DNA of 64,000 nt from Accumulibacter sp032229525 (lineage in GTDB: Bacteria > Pseudomonadota > Gammaproteobacteria > Burkholderiales > Rhodocyclaceae). The number at the start of each line of letters is the position of its first letter. The first letter of the stretch is position 1. The DNA lies in NCBI RefSeq assembly GCF_032229525.1, contig NZ_JAVTWB010000049.1:1-64000 (forward strand). Direction: 5' to 3'. Shown one piece after another: positions 11,121 to 19,177 of this stretch. Made by a program: the position numbers and the translations under genes. The notes under the pieces are model-generated. The model was not told the DNA's origin. It saw nothing but the letters and a program-made list of their open reading frames with translations, and ran no database searches.

Positions 11121-13577
11121 TCAGCTATTGGTGAGTGTTTTCAGGTTCCAGGTATCGTCGGCATAGTCGCGAATCGTCCGGTCGGCCGAGAAGGGGCCCA
11201 TTCCGGCGACGTTGAGGATGGCCTTGCGCTGCCATTCGGCGGGCGTCAGATAGAGCGCGTCAACACGCTTCTGGGTGGCTACGTAGTCGGCATAGTCGGC
11301 GAGCAGCAGGTAGTGGTCGCCATAGTGCACCAGGCAGTTGAAGACGTCGTGATAGCGCGAGCGTTCCCCGGGCGAGAAGAAGCCGCCGTCGATCTTGTCG
11401 AGGGCTTCCTTGAGCGCCGGATCGTTCTGGTAGATGTCGTTGGGCTGATAGCCCGCTTTCCTGATTGCTTCGACCTGTGGGGTGTTGTTGCCGAAGATGA
11501 AGATGTTCTCGGCGCCGACCTGGTCGCGAATCTCGATGTTGGCGCCGTCTTCGGTGCCGATGGTCAACGCGCCGTTGAGCGAGAGCTTCATGTTGCCGGT
11601 GCCCGAGGCTTCGGTGCCGGCGGTGGAAATCTGCTCCGAGAGGTTGGCTGCCGGCATGATCAGCTCGGCGACGGAGACGCCATAGTTGGGGATGAAGACC
11701 ACCTGCAGCAAGTCGCGGGTTCTCGGGTCGTTGTTCACCACCGTCGCGACATCGTTGATCAGCCGGATCACCTGCTTGGCCATGTGATACGACGACGCCG
11801 CCTTGCCGGCGAAGATCACGCTGCGTGGCGCAAGGCCGTCGCTTTTGCCGTCCAGCAGCGCGTTGTAGCGGGTAATGACGTGCAGCACGTTGAGCAATTG
11901 CCGCTTGTATTCGTGGATCCGCTTGACCTGCACGTCGAACAGGCTGTCCGGGTCCAGGTTGACGCCGGTTTCGCGCGCGACATAATTGGCCAGGCGCAGT
12001 TTGTTGCTTCGTTTGGCGGCCTCGAAAGACGCACCGAAGGCGGTATCGTCGGCACTGGCGCGCAGCCCCTCCAGGCGGTCGAGATCGAGGCGCCAATCCT
12101 TGCCGACGCGTTGGTCGATCAGCGCCGACAAGCCGGGGTTGGCCTGCGCCAGCCAGCGCCGTGGCGTGACGCCGTTGGTCTTGTTGTGGAAACGTTCGGG
12201 GTAGAGGCGGGCGAAATCGGCAAAAATGGTCTGCACCATCAGGTCCGAATGCAACTGCGAGACGCCATTGATGCGGTGGCTGCCAACGATGCTCAGGTGC
12301 GCCATGCGCACGCGCTTGTCCTTTTCGTGGCCATTGCCGTCGTCGATCAGGGACACCCTTCGCATCAGGTCGATGTCGCTTGGGTAGAGGCGGACCACCT
12401 CGTCGAGAAATTCCTGGTTGATGCGGTAGATGATCAGCATGTGCCGTGGTAGCACGCGCTGGATCAGGGTCACCTTCCAGGTTTCCAGAGCTTCCGGCAT
12501 CAGCGTGTGGTTGGTGTAGGAGAAGATGCGCCGACACTGATCCCAGGCGGCATTCCAGGTCATCTTGTGCTCGTCGACCAGCAGGCGCATCAGCTCCGCG
12601 ACGCCGATCGCCGGGTGGGTGTCGTTGAGGTGGATGGCGATCTTTTCCGACAGATTGTCGAAGCTGTCGTACTCGGCAAGATGGCGGTCGAGGATGTCCT
12701 GCATCGACGCCGAGACGAAAAAGTACTCTTGCCGCAGACGCAGTTCGCGGCCCGCGGAAGTGCTGTCGTTGGGGTAGAGAACCCAGGAGATGTTTTCGAA
12801 GCGGTTCTTCAGTTCGGCGGCACGCTGGTAGTCACCGGTATTGAAGGCGCCGAGATCGATCTGCGATGGCGCCGCCGCTTTCCACAGCCGCAAGGTGCTC
12901 ACCCGCTCGGTGCCATAGCCGGGTATGACGTGGTCGAACGCCTTGGCTTCGACCGAGTCGGCAGGATTCCACTCGGCCCATTCGCCGTGGTGTTCAGCGG
13001 TGCCACCAAAATGGACCGTAAAGTGCTTGCTGGCGCGCGGGAATTCCCACGGCGAACGATCCTGCACCCAGGCTTCCGGCTTCTCGACCTGCTGGCCGTT
13101 GACGATCGACTGCGCGAACATCCCGTATTCGTAGCGCACGCCGTAGCCCCAGGAGGGAAGCCCCAGGGTGGCCATCGAATCGAGAAAGCACGCCGCCAGG
13201 CGCCCCAGGCCGCCGTTGCCGAGCGCAGCATCGGGTTCGCATTCCATCACTTCTTCAATCGACGGGCCTGGCGGGGTGAACACCGCGGCCGCGGAGTCGC
13301 GAAGATCGAGTGCCGACAAGGCGTTGTTCATGGCCCGGCCGATCAGGAATTCCATCGACAGATAATAGACCCGCCGCGCCTTGTTCTGGCGGTCGGCGTG
13401 CTGGGTGTCGACCCAGCGCTTGGCCAGCTGCTCGCGCGCCACCTGCGCCAGGGCATGGTAGAACTCGGCCTTGCTGGCGACCTCCGGCTCGGTAGCTACC
13501 TGGCAGAGCAGCTTGTGGTCGATCTGCGAGCGCAGCGCTTCGCTTTCGGGTTTGGCTTGAGTGGCATCGGATTTCAC
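11121..13577 (-). CDS. glgP: Glycogen phosphorylase (GlgP)
   Basis: PLP-dependent GT35 phosphorylase releasing glucose-1-phosphate from glycogen ends. Signatures include RVYYLSMEFLIGRAMNN, AALGNGGLGRLAACFLDSMA, the active-site loop FAGKAASSYHMAK and the PLP-lysine motif EASGTGNMKLSLNG near residue 660. About 818 residues, as expected. I prefer GTG 13577, which has TGGAG at suitable distance and sits 19 bp beyond the glk stop; an ATG at 13607 overlaps glk and gives an N-terminus without family resemblance. Second gene of the operon. Confidence 0.96.
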   Translation of the reverse strand: MKSDATQAKPESEALRSQIDHKLLCQVATEPEVASKAEFYHALAQVAREQLAKRWVDTQHADRQNKARRVYYLSMEFLIGRAMNNALSALDLRDSAAAVFTPPGPSIEEVMECEPDAALGNGGLGRLAACFLDSMATLGLPSWGYGVRYEYGMFAQSIVNGQQVEKPEAWVQDRSPWEFPRASKHFTVHFGGTAEHHGEWAEWNPADSVEAKAFDHVIPGYGTERVSTLRLWKAAAPSQIDLGAFNTGDYQRAAELKNRFENISWVLYPNDSTSAGRELRLRQEYFFVSASMQDILDRHLAEYDSFDNLSEKIAIHLNDTHPAIGVAELMRLLVDEHKMTWNAAWDQCRRIFSYTNHTLMPEALETWKVTLIQRVLPRHMLIIYRINQEFLDEVVRLYPSDIDLMRRVSLIDDGNGHEKDKRVRMAHLSIVGSHRINGVSQLHSDLMVQTIFADFARLYPERFHNKTNGVTPRRWLAQANPGLSALIDQRVGKDWRLDLDRLEGLRASADDTAFGASFEAAKRSNKLRLANYVARETGVNLDPDSLFDVQVKRIHEYKRQLLNVLHVITRYNALLDGKSDGLAPRSVIFAGKAASSYHMAKQVIRLINDVATVVNNDPRTRDLLQVVFIPNYGVSVAELIMPAANLSEQISTAGTEASGTGNMKLSLNGALTIGTEDGANIEIRDQVGAENIFIFGNNTPQVEAIRKAGYQPNDIYQNDPALKEALDKIDGGFFSPGERSRYHDVFNCLVHYGDHYLLLADYADYVATQKRVDALYLTPAEWQRKAILNVAGMGPFSADRTIRDYADDTWNLKTLTNS

Positions 13578-13596
13578 GCAAATACTCCAGTAGGTT

Positions 13597-14652
13597 TCAT
13601 GGGCCATCCTCACTCTCGGCCAGGGCATGGGCAGCGCCCAGCAGGGCCGGCGTGGGAGAGAGCATTACATAGGTCGGGATTGTGGCCAAGTAGGCGGCGA
13701 AGCGCCCCTTGGCCTCGAAGCGGGTGCGAAAATGTGATCGATCAAACAGCTCGCCGAGGCGTGGAATGATACCACCGCCGAGATAGACGCCGCCCTGCGC
13801 GCCCAGGGTCAGTGCGAGATTGCCGGCCATCGAGCCGAGCATGGCGCAGAAAGTATCGAGAACCGCCCGGCACTGAACATCGCCGTTGGCCAGTGCCCGG
13901 GAAACGATCTCCGCCGGGGTCAAGGCTTCGCCAGCAGCGCGGCCGTCGACCTCGGCGACCAGACGGTGCAGCAGCGGCAAGCCGCTACCCGAAAGCAGGC
14001 GCTCGGCAGACACATGCGGCAGCTCACGCCAGGCGAGGGCGAGGATCGCCGCTTCGCGTTCATCGGCGGCGGCCAGCGTGCAGTGCCCACCTTCGCCAGC
14101 CAGCGCCAGCCAGTGTCCGCGGTTGAAAAGTAGCCCCGAGACGCCCAGGCCCGTTCCCGGGCCGAGCACCGCCTTGGCGGCCAGGGGCACTGCCGTGCCG
14201 CCGCCGACCTGCCGCAAGTCGTTGGCGTTCAGGCGCGGCAGCGACAGCGCCAGGGCAGTGAAGTCGTTGAGCAGCAGCAGGCGGGAGAGCCCCAGCCGCG
14301 ACTTCATTTCCTCGCGCGAGAAGGTCCACGAACCATTGGTCAATCGAATCACTTCGTCGTGTACTGGCGCCGCAAGGGCGATCGCCGCCGCCCGCAACGC
14401 GCTACAGCCAAGCTCGCGAAGGTAAGCCTGGATGGCCTCTACTGGGCCGGCAAAGTCAGCCACCGCCATGATCCGTATCAGATGCGGCGAGCCTTGGTGA
14501 TCGAGCAGCGCAAAGCGTGCCCGTGTGCCACCAATGTCGGCAACCAGCATGCCCGCCGGGCTGCCGGCAGCCTCCGCGCGGGAAGGAACAACGGCCGCGT
14601 CGGATGACGCCGTCGAAGTGGAATGCTGGGGCGGGAGAGGGGCGATTTCCAT
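13597..14652 (-). CDS. glk: Glucokinase (Glk)
   Basis: ATP-dependent phosphorylation of free glucose to glucose-6-phosphate. The bacterial glucokinase (ROK-unrelated Glk family) phosphate motif LVADIGGTRARFALL follows a ~34-residue leader, then NGSWTFSREEMKSRLG, LLLLNDFTALALSLP, VLGPGTGLGVSGL and the metal/glucose site AGEGGHCTLAAADERE; GGVYLGGGIIPRL closes the adenosine site. The ATG at 14652 gives about 351 residues; the N-terminal Pro/Ser/Thr-rich leader of ~30 residues is longer than in Escherichia coli and probably disordered. As first gene of the glk-glgP-glgB-glgX run it would rescue glucose released by debranching. Confidence 0.94.
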   Translation of the reverse strand: MEIAPLPPQHSTSTASSDAAVVPSRAEAAGSPAGMLVADIGGTRARFALLDHQGSPHLIRIMAVADFAGPVEAIQAYLRELGCSALRAAAIALAAPVHDEVIRLTNGSWTFSREEMKSRLGLSRLLLLNDFTALALSLPRLNANDLRQVGGGTAVPLAAKAVLGPGTGLGVSGLLFNRGHWLALAGEGGHCTLAAADEREAAILALAWRELPHVSAERLLSGSGLPLLHRLVAEVDGRAAGEALTPAEIVSRALANGDVQCRAVLDTFCAMLGSMAGNLALTLGAQGGVYLGGGIIPRLGELFDRSHFRTRFEAKGRFAAYLATIPTYVMLSPTPALLGAAHALAESEDGP

Positions 14653-15030
14653 GGAATTCGGTGGATCAAGCTGCGGCCACCACTTGCCGCTCAGTGTGGC
14701 AGGGCTGCTGCAGGTTCGAGATGAAATGCCCGGAGGCCGAAAACGATGGCCGGGCGTGAATATTCGCACCAATTACGGTGCTTATCAAAGAGCGATGCTG
14801 CGAGGCCGCGCGATCCCCGGAAGAAACAGGGTCATTCCTTGCGAGTCTGTCGGTTGCACGCGGGTCCTGTCAAGGTGCTGTCACAATCTGCTGTTGCAGC
14901 GCGTGCAGCCTGCTGCCAAGCCTCCAGCAGACCCGTACAATCGTCAGCTGTGTCAATGGCTGCTGTCGCGTGCTCGATGAACGGGCACCGGCAGATGCTG
15001 TGCCGTGGTGTTCTTCTCCGGGGGCCGTCA
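14653..15030. other. Divergent intergenic region between glk and the flavoprotein gene
   Basis: About 380 bp without a convincing gene. It holds a GCACC-N6-GGTGC dyad at 14766-14781, an imperfect GC-rich hairpin around 14728-14755 and a weak sigma-70-like element for the plus strand. The glycogen operon promoter must lie here on the minus strand, but I could not pick one out. Confidence 0.5.
14913..14941 (+). promoter_or_regulatory. Possible sigma-70 promoter for the flavoprotein gene
   Basis: CTGCCA and TACAAT separated by 17 bp, about 90 bp before the GTG start at 15031. The -35 half is poor; a tentative call from spacing and the TACAAT box. Confidence 0.3.
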
Positions 15031-16440
15031 GTGAACCATGCGAATCTGCTGCAAAAACTTGCCAAACTCGTTGGTGCCGAGCAGCTGCTTACGACGCCCG
15101 ACGCCATGGCTCCCCATCTCGGCGATTGGCGTGGGCGCTATCGCGGTGCGGCGATCGCTGTCGTTCGCCCGGCCAGCACGGCCGAGGTGGCGGCGGTAGT
15201 GCGTGCCTGCGCCGAAGCCGGGGTGCCGATGGTGCCGCAAGGGGGTAATACCAGTCTGTGTGGTGCGGCAACGCCGGGGCCGGACGCGCTGTCGGTGGTG
15301 ATCAGCCTGTCGCGGCTGAAGCGCGTGCGGGCCATCGATGCGGCGAACAACACGATCACTGCCGAGGCGGGCTGCGTCCTGCAGACGCTGCAGGAGGCGG
15401 CGGCGCAGGCAGGGCGCCTGTTTCCGCTGTCGCTTGCCGCCGAGGGAAGTTGTCAGATCGGTGGCAACCTGTCGACCAACGCCGGTGGCGTGCAGGTGCT
15501 GCGTTATGGCAACGCGCGCGAGCTGACGCTGGGTCTGGAAGTGGTTTTAGCGAGCGGCGAGGTTTGGGATGGGCTGCGCGGTCTGCGCAAGGACAACACC
15601 GGCTACGACCTCAAGCATCTGTTCATCGGCGCCGAAGGCACGCTGGGAATCATCACCGCGGCCGTGCTCAAGCTCTTCCCTTTGCCGCGGGCGACGGCGA
15701 CTGCCTGGCTGGCGATCGCCTCGCCGGCCGTGGCGGTGCGCTTGCTCGGTGACCTGCAGGCCTCTTTCGGCTCGCTGCTGACCGCCTGCGAGCTGATCTC
15801 GGACCTTGCTCTCGGTCTGGTCCGCAAGCATCTCCCGGGTTCTTCGCCGACGCTCTCGCCAAGCTCTTGGCACTTGCTGATCGAAGTGTCAGGCGGTGAC
15901 GATGCACAAGCCGGGCAGCAGGCGCTCGAGGCCTTCCTGGCCGAGGCGCTGGAAAATGGCACGGTCAACGATGCCGTGCTGGCCCAGAGCAATGAACAGG
16001 CGCGGCGTCTATGGGCTTTGCGCGAGAACATCGGTGAAGCCCAGAAGATCGAAGGGCTGAGCATCAAGCACGACGTTTCGGTACCGATTTCGCGCATCGC
16101 GGAGTTCGTCGAGCGCGCCGACCGGCAACTGGCGCAGGCTTTTCCGGATATTCGCATCGTTACCTTCGGGCACATCGGTGACGGCAACCTGCACTACAAC
16201 CAGTCGAAAGCCGAAGCGGGCGACAACGCCGCCTTCATTGCTGCACAGTCGGCGGTCAACCGCATCGTTCATGACCTGGTGCATCAGCTTGGTGGCAGCA
16301 TCAGCGCCGAGCACGGGATCGGCCAGTTGAAGCGCGAGGAACTGTTGCGCTACAAGAGCCCGGTCGAGATCGAGATGATGCGGGCGATCAAGCGAACGTT
16401 CGATCCGCAGGGCTTGATGAATCCCGGCAAATTGCTCTGA
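15031..16440 (+). CDS. FAD-linked D-2-hydroxyacid dehydrogenase (GlcD/D2HGDH-like)
   Basis: Vanillyl-alcohol-oxidase-fold flavoprotein oxidising a D-2-hydroxyacid (candidates D-lactate, D-2-hydroxyglutarate, glycolate) to the 2-oxo acid. The FAD-binding half has VPQGGNTSLCGAA and LSTNAGGVQVLRYGNARE; the substrate half ends with the metal-site motif FGHIGDGNLHYN and SAEHGIGQLKR, then FDPQGLMNPGKLL. Length about 469 residues is right for the D-2-hydroxyglutarate dehydrogenase/GlcD group. The GTG at 15031 is chosen because a G-rich run stands 8 bp upstream and the known domain begins soon after. The gene is alone on its transcript as far as seen; the substrate cannot be decided from sequence. 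Confidence 0.9.
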   Translation: MNHANLLQKLAKLVGAEQLLTTPDAMAPHLGDWRGRYRGAAIAVVRPASTAEVAAVVRACAEAGVPMVPQGGNTSLCGAATPGPDALSVVISLSRLKRVRAIDAANNTITAEAGCVLQTLQEAAAQAGRLFPLSLAAEGSCQIGGNLSTNAGGVQVLRYGNARELTLGLEVVLASGEVWDGLRGLRKDNTGYDLKHLFIGAEGTLGIITAAVLKLFPLPRATATAWLAIASPAVAVRLLGDLQASFGSLLTACELISDLALGLVRKHLPGSSPTLSPSSWHLLIEVSGGDDAQAGQQALEAFLAEALENGTVNDAVLAQSNEQARRLWALRENIGEAQKIEGLSIKHDVSVPISRIAEFVERADRQLAQAFPDIRIVTFGHIGDGNLHYNQSKAEAGDNAAFIAAQSAVNRIVHDLVHQLGGSISAEHGIGQLKREELLRYKSPVEIEMMRAIKRTFDPQGLMNPGKLL

Positions 16441-16762
16441 GCCAACGGCTGCGGGTGCCTGCCGTGTCGAGCGGGAGTGTGGGCGCTAGCTCGCAGGCGG
16501 CGTGTTCGCGACGGCTCGCGAAATCGCGCGGCTACGCTTCCGGAATGATGCCCCCGGCCTTTTCATGGCGACCCCATCGGGATGCGGTAGAATGCGGCAG
16601 CCTGCCATCGCGTAGCACTGGGGCATATCGGGAGCTCGGCGATTGCTATCATCCGGAGCGCCGCCGACCAGCTCGAGGCGAGAAGATTTTGCCAGGCTGG
16701 TGCCGCGCTCAGAGGGCCGAGCGCGCTACGCAACGAGGTTATTGGTTAGAGGGAGAACCCGC
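16441..16762. other. Intergenic region with hairpin and promoter-like box
   Basis: About 320 bp without a gene. A perfect 7-bp hairpin with a CGGC loop (TTCGCGA/TCGCGAA, 16505-16522) follows the flavoprotein gene but lacks a U-tract. A GGTAGAATG box (TAGAAT at 16588-16593) could be the -10 element of the downstream signalling gene; no good -35 is visible. Confidence 0.5.
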
Positions 16763-18145
16763 GTGTTCAAGACAGTCCTTCGCTGGCTGGGGCTTGGCCC
16801 GGCTGCACCGGCGCCGCAAGACGCCTTCCAGCAGCTCGACGAAGTGGCGCCTCTGAAGTCCACGCAGGCCGAGGCCAGCGAACCGGCAACAAACAACACA
16901 CCAGAAGTGCGTACCTTCGTTTGCCGCGAGGAGCTTCTCGATCGCAGTGAGCGAATTGCCGGCTACCAGTTCGCGCTGGAGCGGAACCTGCAATCACCAC
17001 TGCTGGACAAGAGTGCGAAGCTACGCCGCGTCTATGATGACGCCATGCTGCAGAATCTGGTGCCGCTGGGCGTGTCATCGATGTTGGGTGACCGCTTTGC
17101 CTTTATCCGGGTGTCGCCGGTGTCGCTGCGAAACCCTCTGTTGAAAACCTTCGCCCATCGGAACGTGGTGATTATGGTCACGCCTGGGGCGATGGCCGAG
17201 GCCGATCTCGCTGGCCTGCGCACCGACCTTCAGTACCTGCGGGAGATCGGTGTCAAACAGGGATGGACACTCGACCGCCCGCTTCCCGGGATTGCCGAGT
17301 TTCTCGATCAGGCTGAACTGATCGAAATCGAGACCACCGCTCTCGATGGCATTCAGCTGAAGGAAATGTGCGCGGATTTTCGCGCAGCGAAAGCTGGAAC
17401 CCGGTTGATTGCCAGTGAAATCCGGACCTCGGACGACTTCAGCCTTTGTTACCGTAGTGGTTTCGACTACTTCATGGGGCCGTTCGTTGCCAGCCACGAG
17501 AACTGGCATCCACCGAAGAGCAAGATCAACCGGTTGCTGGTTTTCGAAGTGCTGAGCATGATTCGCTCGGGCGCCGAGTTCGGTGTCATCAGCGAGCGCC
17601 TGCGCAATGACCCAATCCTGACTTTCAAGCTGTTGCGCTATATCAATTCGCCCGGCATCGGCCTGGTCAAGCACATCGACAAGATCTCACAGGCGCTACT
17701 GATCCTGGGTCGGGAGCAGTTCTACCGATGGCTTTCCTTGCTGCTCTTCGATCTCGATCAGCCCGGCTACGTCGGGCGCGTCCTCAACGAACGGGCGTTG
17801 ACGCGAGCCCGCTTCATGGAGACGCTTGCCGGGCGCGGGGCAGTTCGTGGTGCCGCGGACACGCTGTTCCTGATCGGGCTGTTCTCGTTACTCGATGTGA
17901 TGATGGGGCAAGCGCTCCCCGACATCCTGCGACAGGTTGCGCTGCCAGAAGATGTGCTTTTGGCGTTGCAAGGCGAGCCGGGCGGCCTGCGCGATGCGCT
18001 ATCACTGGCGATAGCCGTCGAATTAAAATCTCCGGATGAAATTGCTGCCGCCGCTCTGTTGTGTGAACTCGCTGCGTCGGAAGTCACCGGCTTGATGCTC
18101 GAAGCGCTGGATTGGGCGCACCATGTAATTTCCGTCGGCGAATGA
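16763..18145 (+). CDS. Degenerate EAL-HDOD signalling protein (YuxH-like)
   Basis: About 460 residues. After a short variable leader (~60 residues), residues ~60-260 resemble the inactive EAL-like domain of the YuxH/HDOD group (FVCREELLDRSERIAGYQFAL, the usual opening of these proteins), without an EAL or the metal-binding acidic set needed for c-di-GMP hydrolysis. The C-terminal ~200 residues are an HDOD domain (LNRLLVFE-like KINRLLVFEVLSMI, DPILTFKLLRYINSP, ILGREQFYRWLSLLLF). Proteins of this family act as signalling scaffolds rather than enzymes. Start GTG 16763 has AGAGGGAG eight bases upstream; the longer open frame lacks such a site. It is followed convergently by the LysR gene. Confidence 0.83.
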   Translation: MFKTVLRWLGLGPAAPAPQDAFQQLDEVAPLKSTQAEASEPATNNTPEVRTFVCREELLDRSERIAGYQFALERNLQSPLLDKSAKLRRVYDDAMLQNLVPLGVSSMLGDRFAFIRVSPVSLRNPLLKTFAHRNVVIMVTPGAMAEADLAGLRTDLQYLREIGVKQGWTLDRPLPGIAEFLDQAELIEIETTALDGIQLKEMCADFRAAKAGTRLIASEIRTSDDFSLCYRSGFDYFMGPFVASHENWHPPKSKINRLLVFEVLSMIRSGAEFGVISERLRNDPILTFKLLRYINSPGIGLVKHIDKISQALLILGREQFYRWLSLLLFDLDQPGYVGRVLNERALTRARFMETLAGRGAVRGAADTLFLIGLFSLLDVMMGQALPDILRQVALPEDVLLALQGEPGGLRDALSLAIAVELKSPDEIAAAALLCELAASEVTGLMLEALDWAHHVISVGE

Positions 18146-18172
18146 GCGCCAGCCCCAAGCCCGACGCGACGG

Positions 18173-19078
18173 TCAGATGCCACAGGCCTGGATGAGGAAT
18201 TGCCGCAGCGCTTCGGCGGGTGCCCCCAGCCTGGCTTCCCGCTTCCAGAGCATGCCAACCTCCAGGTAGGGGATCGCATCGAGAATCGGGCGCGCCTCGA
18301 TCTTCTTTCCTTCCAGCGACCACGGCCGGTACACCATGTCGGACAGGATGGTCACCCCGAAGCCGTGCGCCACCAGGCCGCGCAGAGCTTCCATGCCATT
18401 GGTGCGAAAGGCAATGTCGGGCTCGATGCCGCGGGCCACCCAGTAGCGTCGGTTCGACTCCTCGCCTTCGTCGACCGTGAGCAGGATGTAGGGATGCGCC
18501 GAAATATCCGCCAGCGAAGGATAGGGCGTGGCCAGCACCGGGTGTCCGCCGGCCGCCCACAGCTGGCGTCGCGAGCGCATCAGTACGTGCTGCTCGAAGG
18601 GCTCCGGCGCCTCGACGTTCGAGAGGATCACCACACCCAATTCGAGCTCGCCACTGTCCACCGCCGACTCGATGTCGCGCCGGGCCATATCGTGCAGATC
18701 GAGTTCCACGCCCGGGAAATTGGCGCGAAAGCGCGCTAGCAGTGGCGGCAGGAAATAGCCGAGGACGGTGTAGCTGGCGGCGATCCGGATGCTGCCGTCG
18801 AGGTGACTGGCGCGAAATCGCGGCTCGCGCAGGGCGTCCTGCAAGGAGTCGAGAATATGCCTCGCGTGCTGGTGAAAGCTGTGCCCCTCGGCCGTCAGCG
18901 AAACACCGTGCGGATGGCGGGCGAACAACTTTACGCCGAGGCGATGCTCCAAGAGCAGAATGGCGTTGGTGATCGCCGATTGCGAAACGAACAACTTGGC
19001 CGCGGCCATCGAGAACTGGCCGGTTTCAGCGGCCGCAGCGAAGTAACGCAGTTGCCTGAGCGAGACGTCCTTTGCCAT
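18173..19078 (-). CDS. LysR-family transcriptional regulator
   Basis: About 301 residues: N-terminal winged helix-turn-helix (SLRQLRYFAAAAETGQFSMA, AAKLFVSQSAITNAI) and a periplasmic-binding-like effector domain (IRIAASYTVLGYFLPPLLARF, YILLTVDEG). It is the branch with an N-terminal LRYF motif. It is divergent from the indolepyruvate oxidoreductase gene with about 100 bp between starts, the classic arrangement of a LysR regulator and its target, so control of the downstream two genes by an amino acid or keto acid is inferred. Confidence 0.92.
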   Translation of the reverse strand: MAKDVSLRQLRYFAAAAETGQFSMAAAKLFVSQSAITNAILLLEHRLGVKLFARHPHGVSLTAEGHSFHQHARHILDSLQDALREPRFRASHLDGSIRIAASYTVLGYFLPPLLARFRANFPGVELDLHDMARRDIESAVDSGELELGVVILSNVEAPEPFEQHVLMRSRRQLWAAGGHPVLATPYPSLADISAHPYILLTVDEGEESNRRYWVARGIEPDIAFRTNGMEALRGLVAHGFGVTILSDMVYRPWSLEGKKIEARPILDAIPYLEVGMLWKREARLGAPAEALRQFLIQACGI

Positions 19079-19082
19079 CTGT

Positions 19083-19092
19083 TATTCGAATA
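19083..19092. promoter_or_regulatory. Candidate LysR operator in divergent intergenic region
   Basis: TATTCGAATA, a perfect 10-bp palindrome immediately upstream of the regulator start, with a related AT-rich dyad (ATTTGTGAAT) about 20 bp further on. LysR regulators usually bind such AT-rich dyads between themselves and the target gene; no experimental support. Confidence 0.35.
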
Positions 19093-19177
19093 CCTCGACA
19101 ATGTATTTGTGAATTTACGATAGCAGAGAGTGTTTGTACCATGCGCATAAAAAAGAGAGCCAACAAGGAGACAGGTC

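Noticed and set aside
9058..11166. Long plus-strand open frame (702 codons) opposite glgB
   Set aside because: Shadow of a real gene in GC-rich DNA; composition odd (many Val, Gly, Arg, Gln) and no recognisable motif. The glgB strand carries clear catalytic motifs.
14766..14781. GCACC-N6-GGTGC dyad as an NtrC site before glk
   Set aside because: The half-site spacing is one base longer than in NtrC sites and no sigma-54 element was seen nearby.
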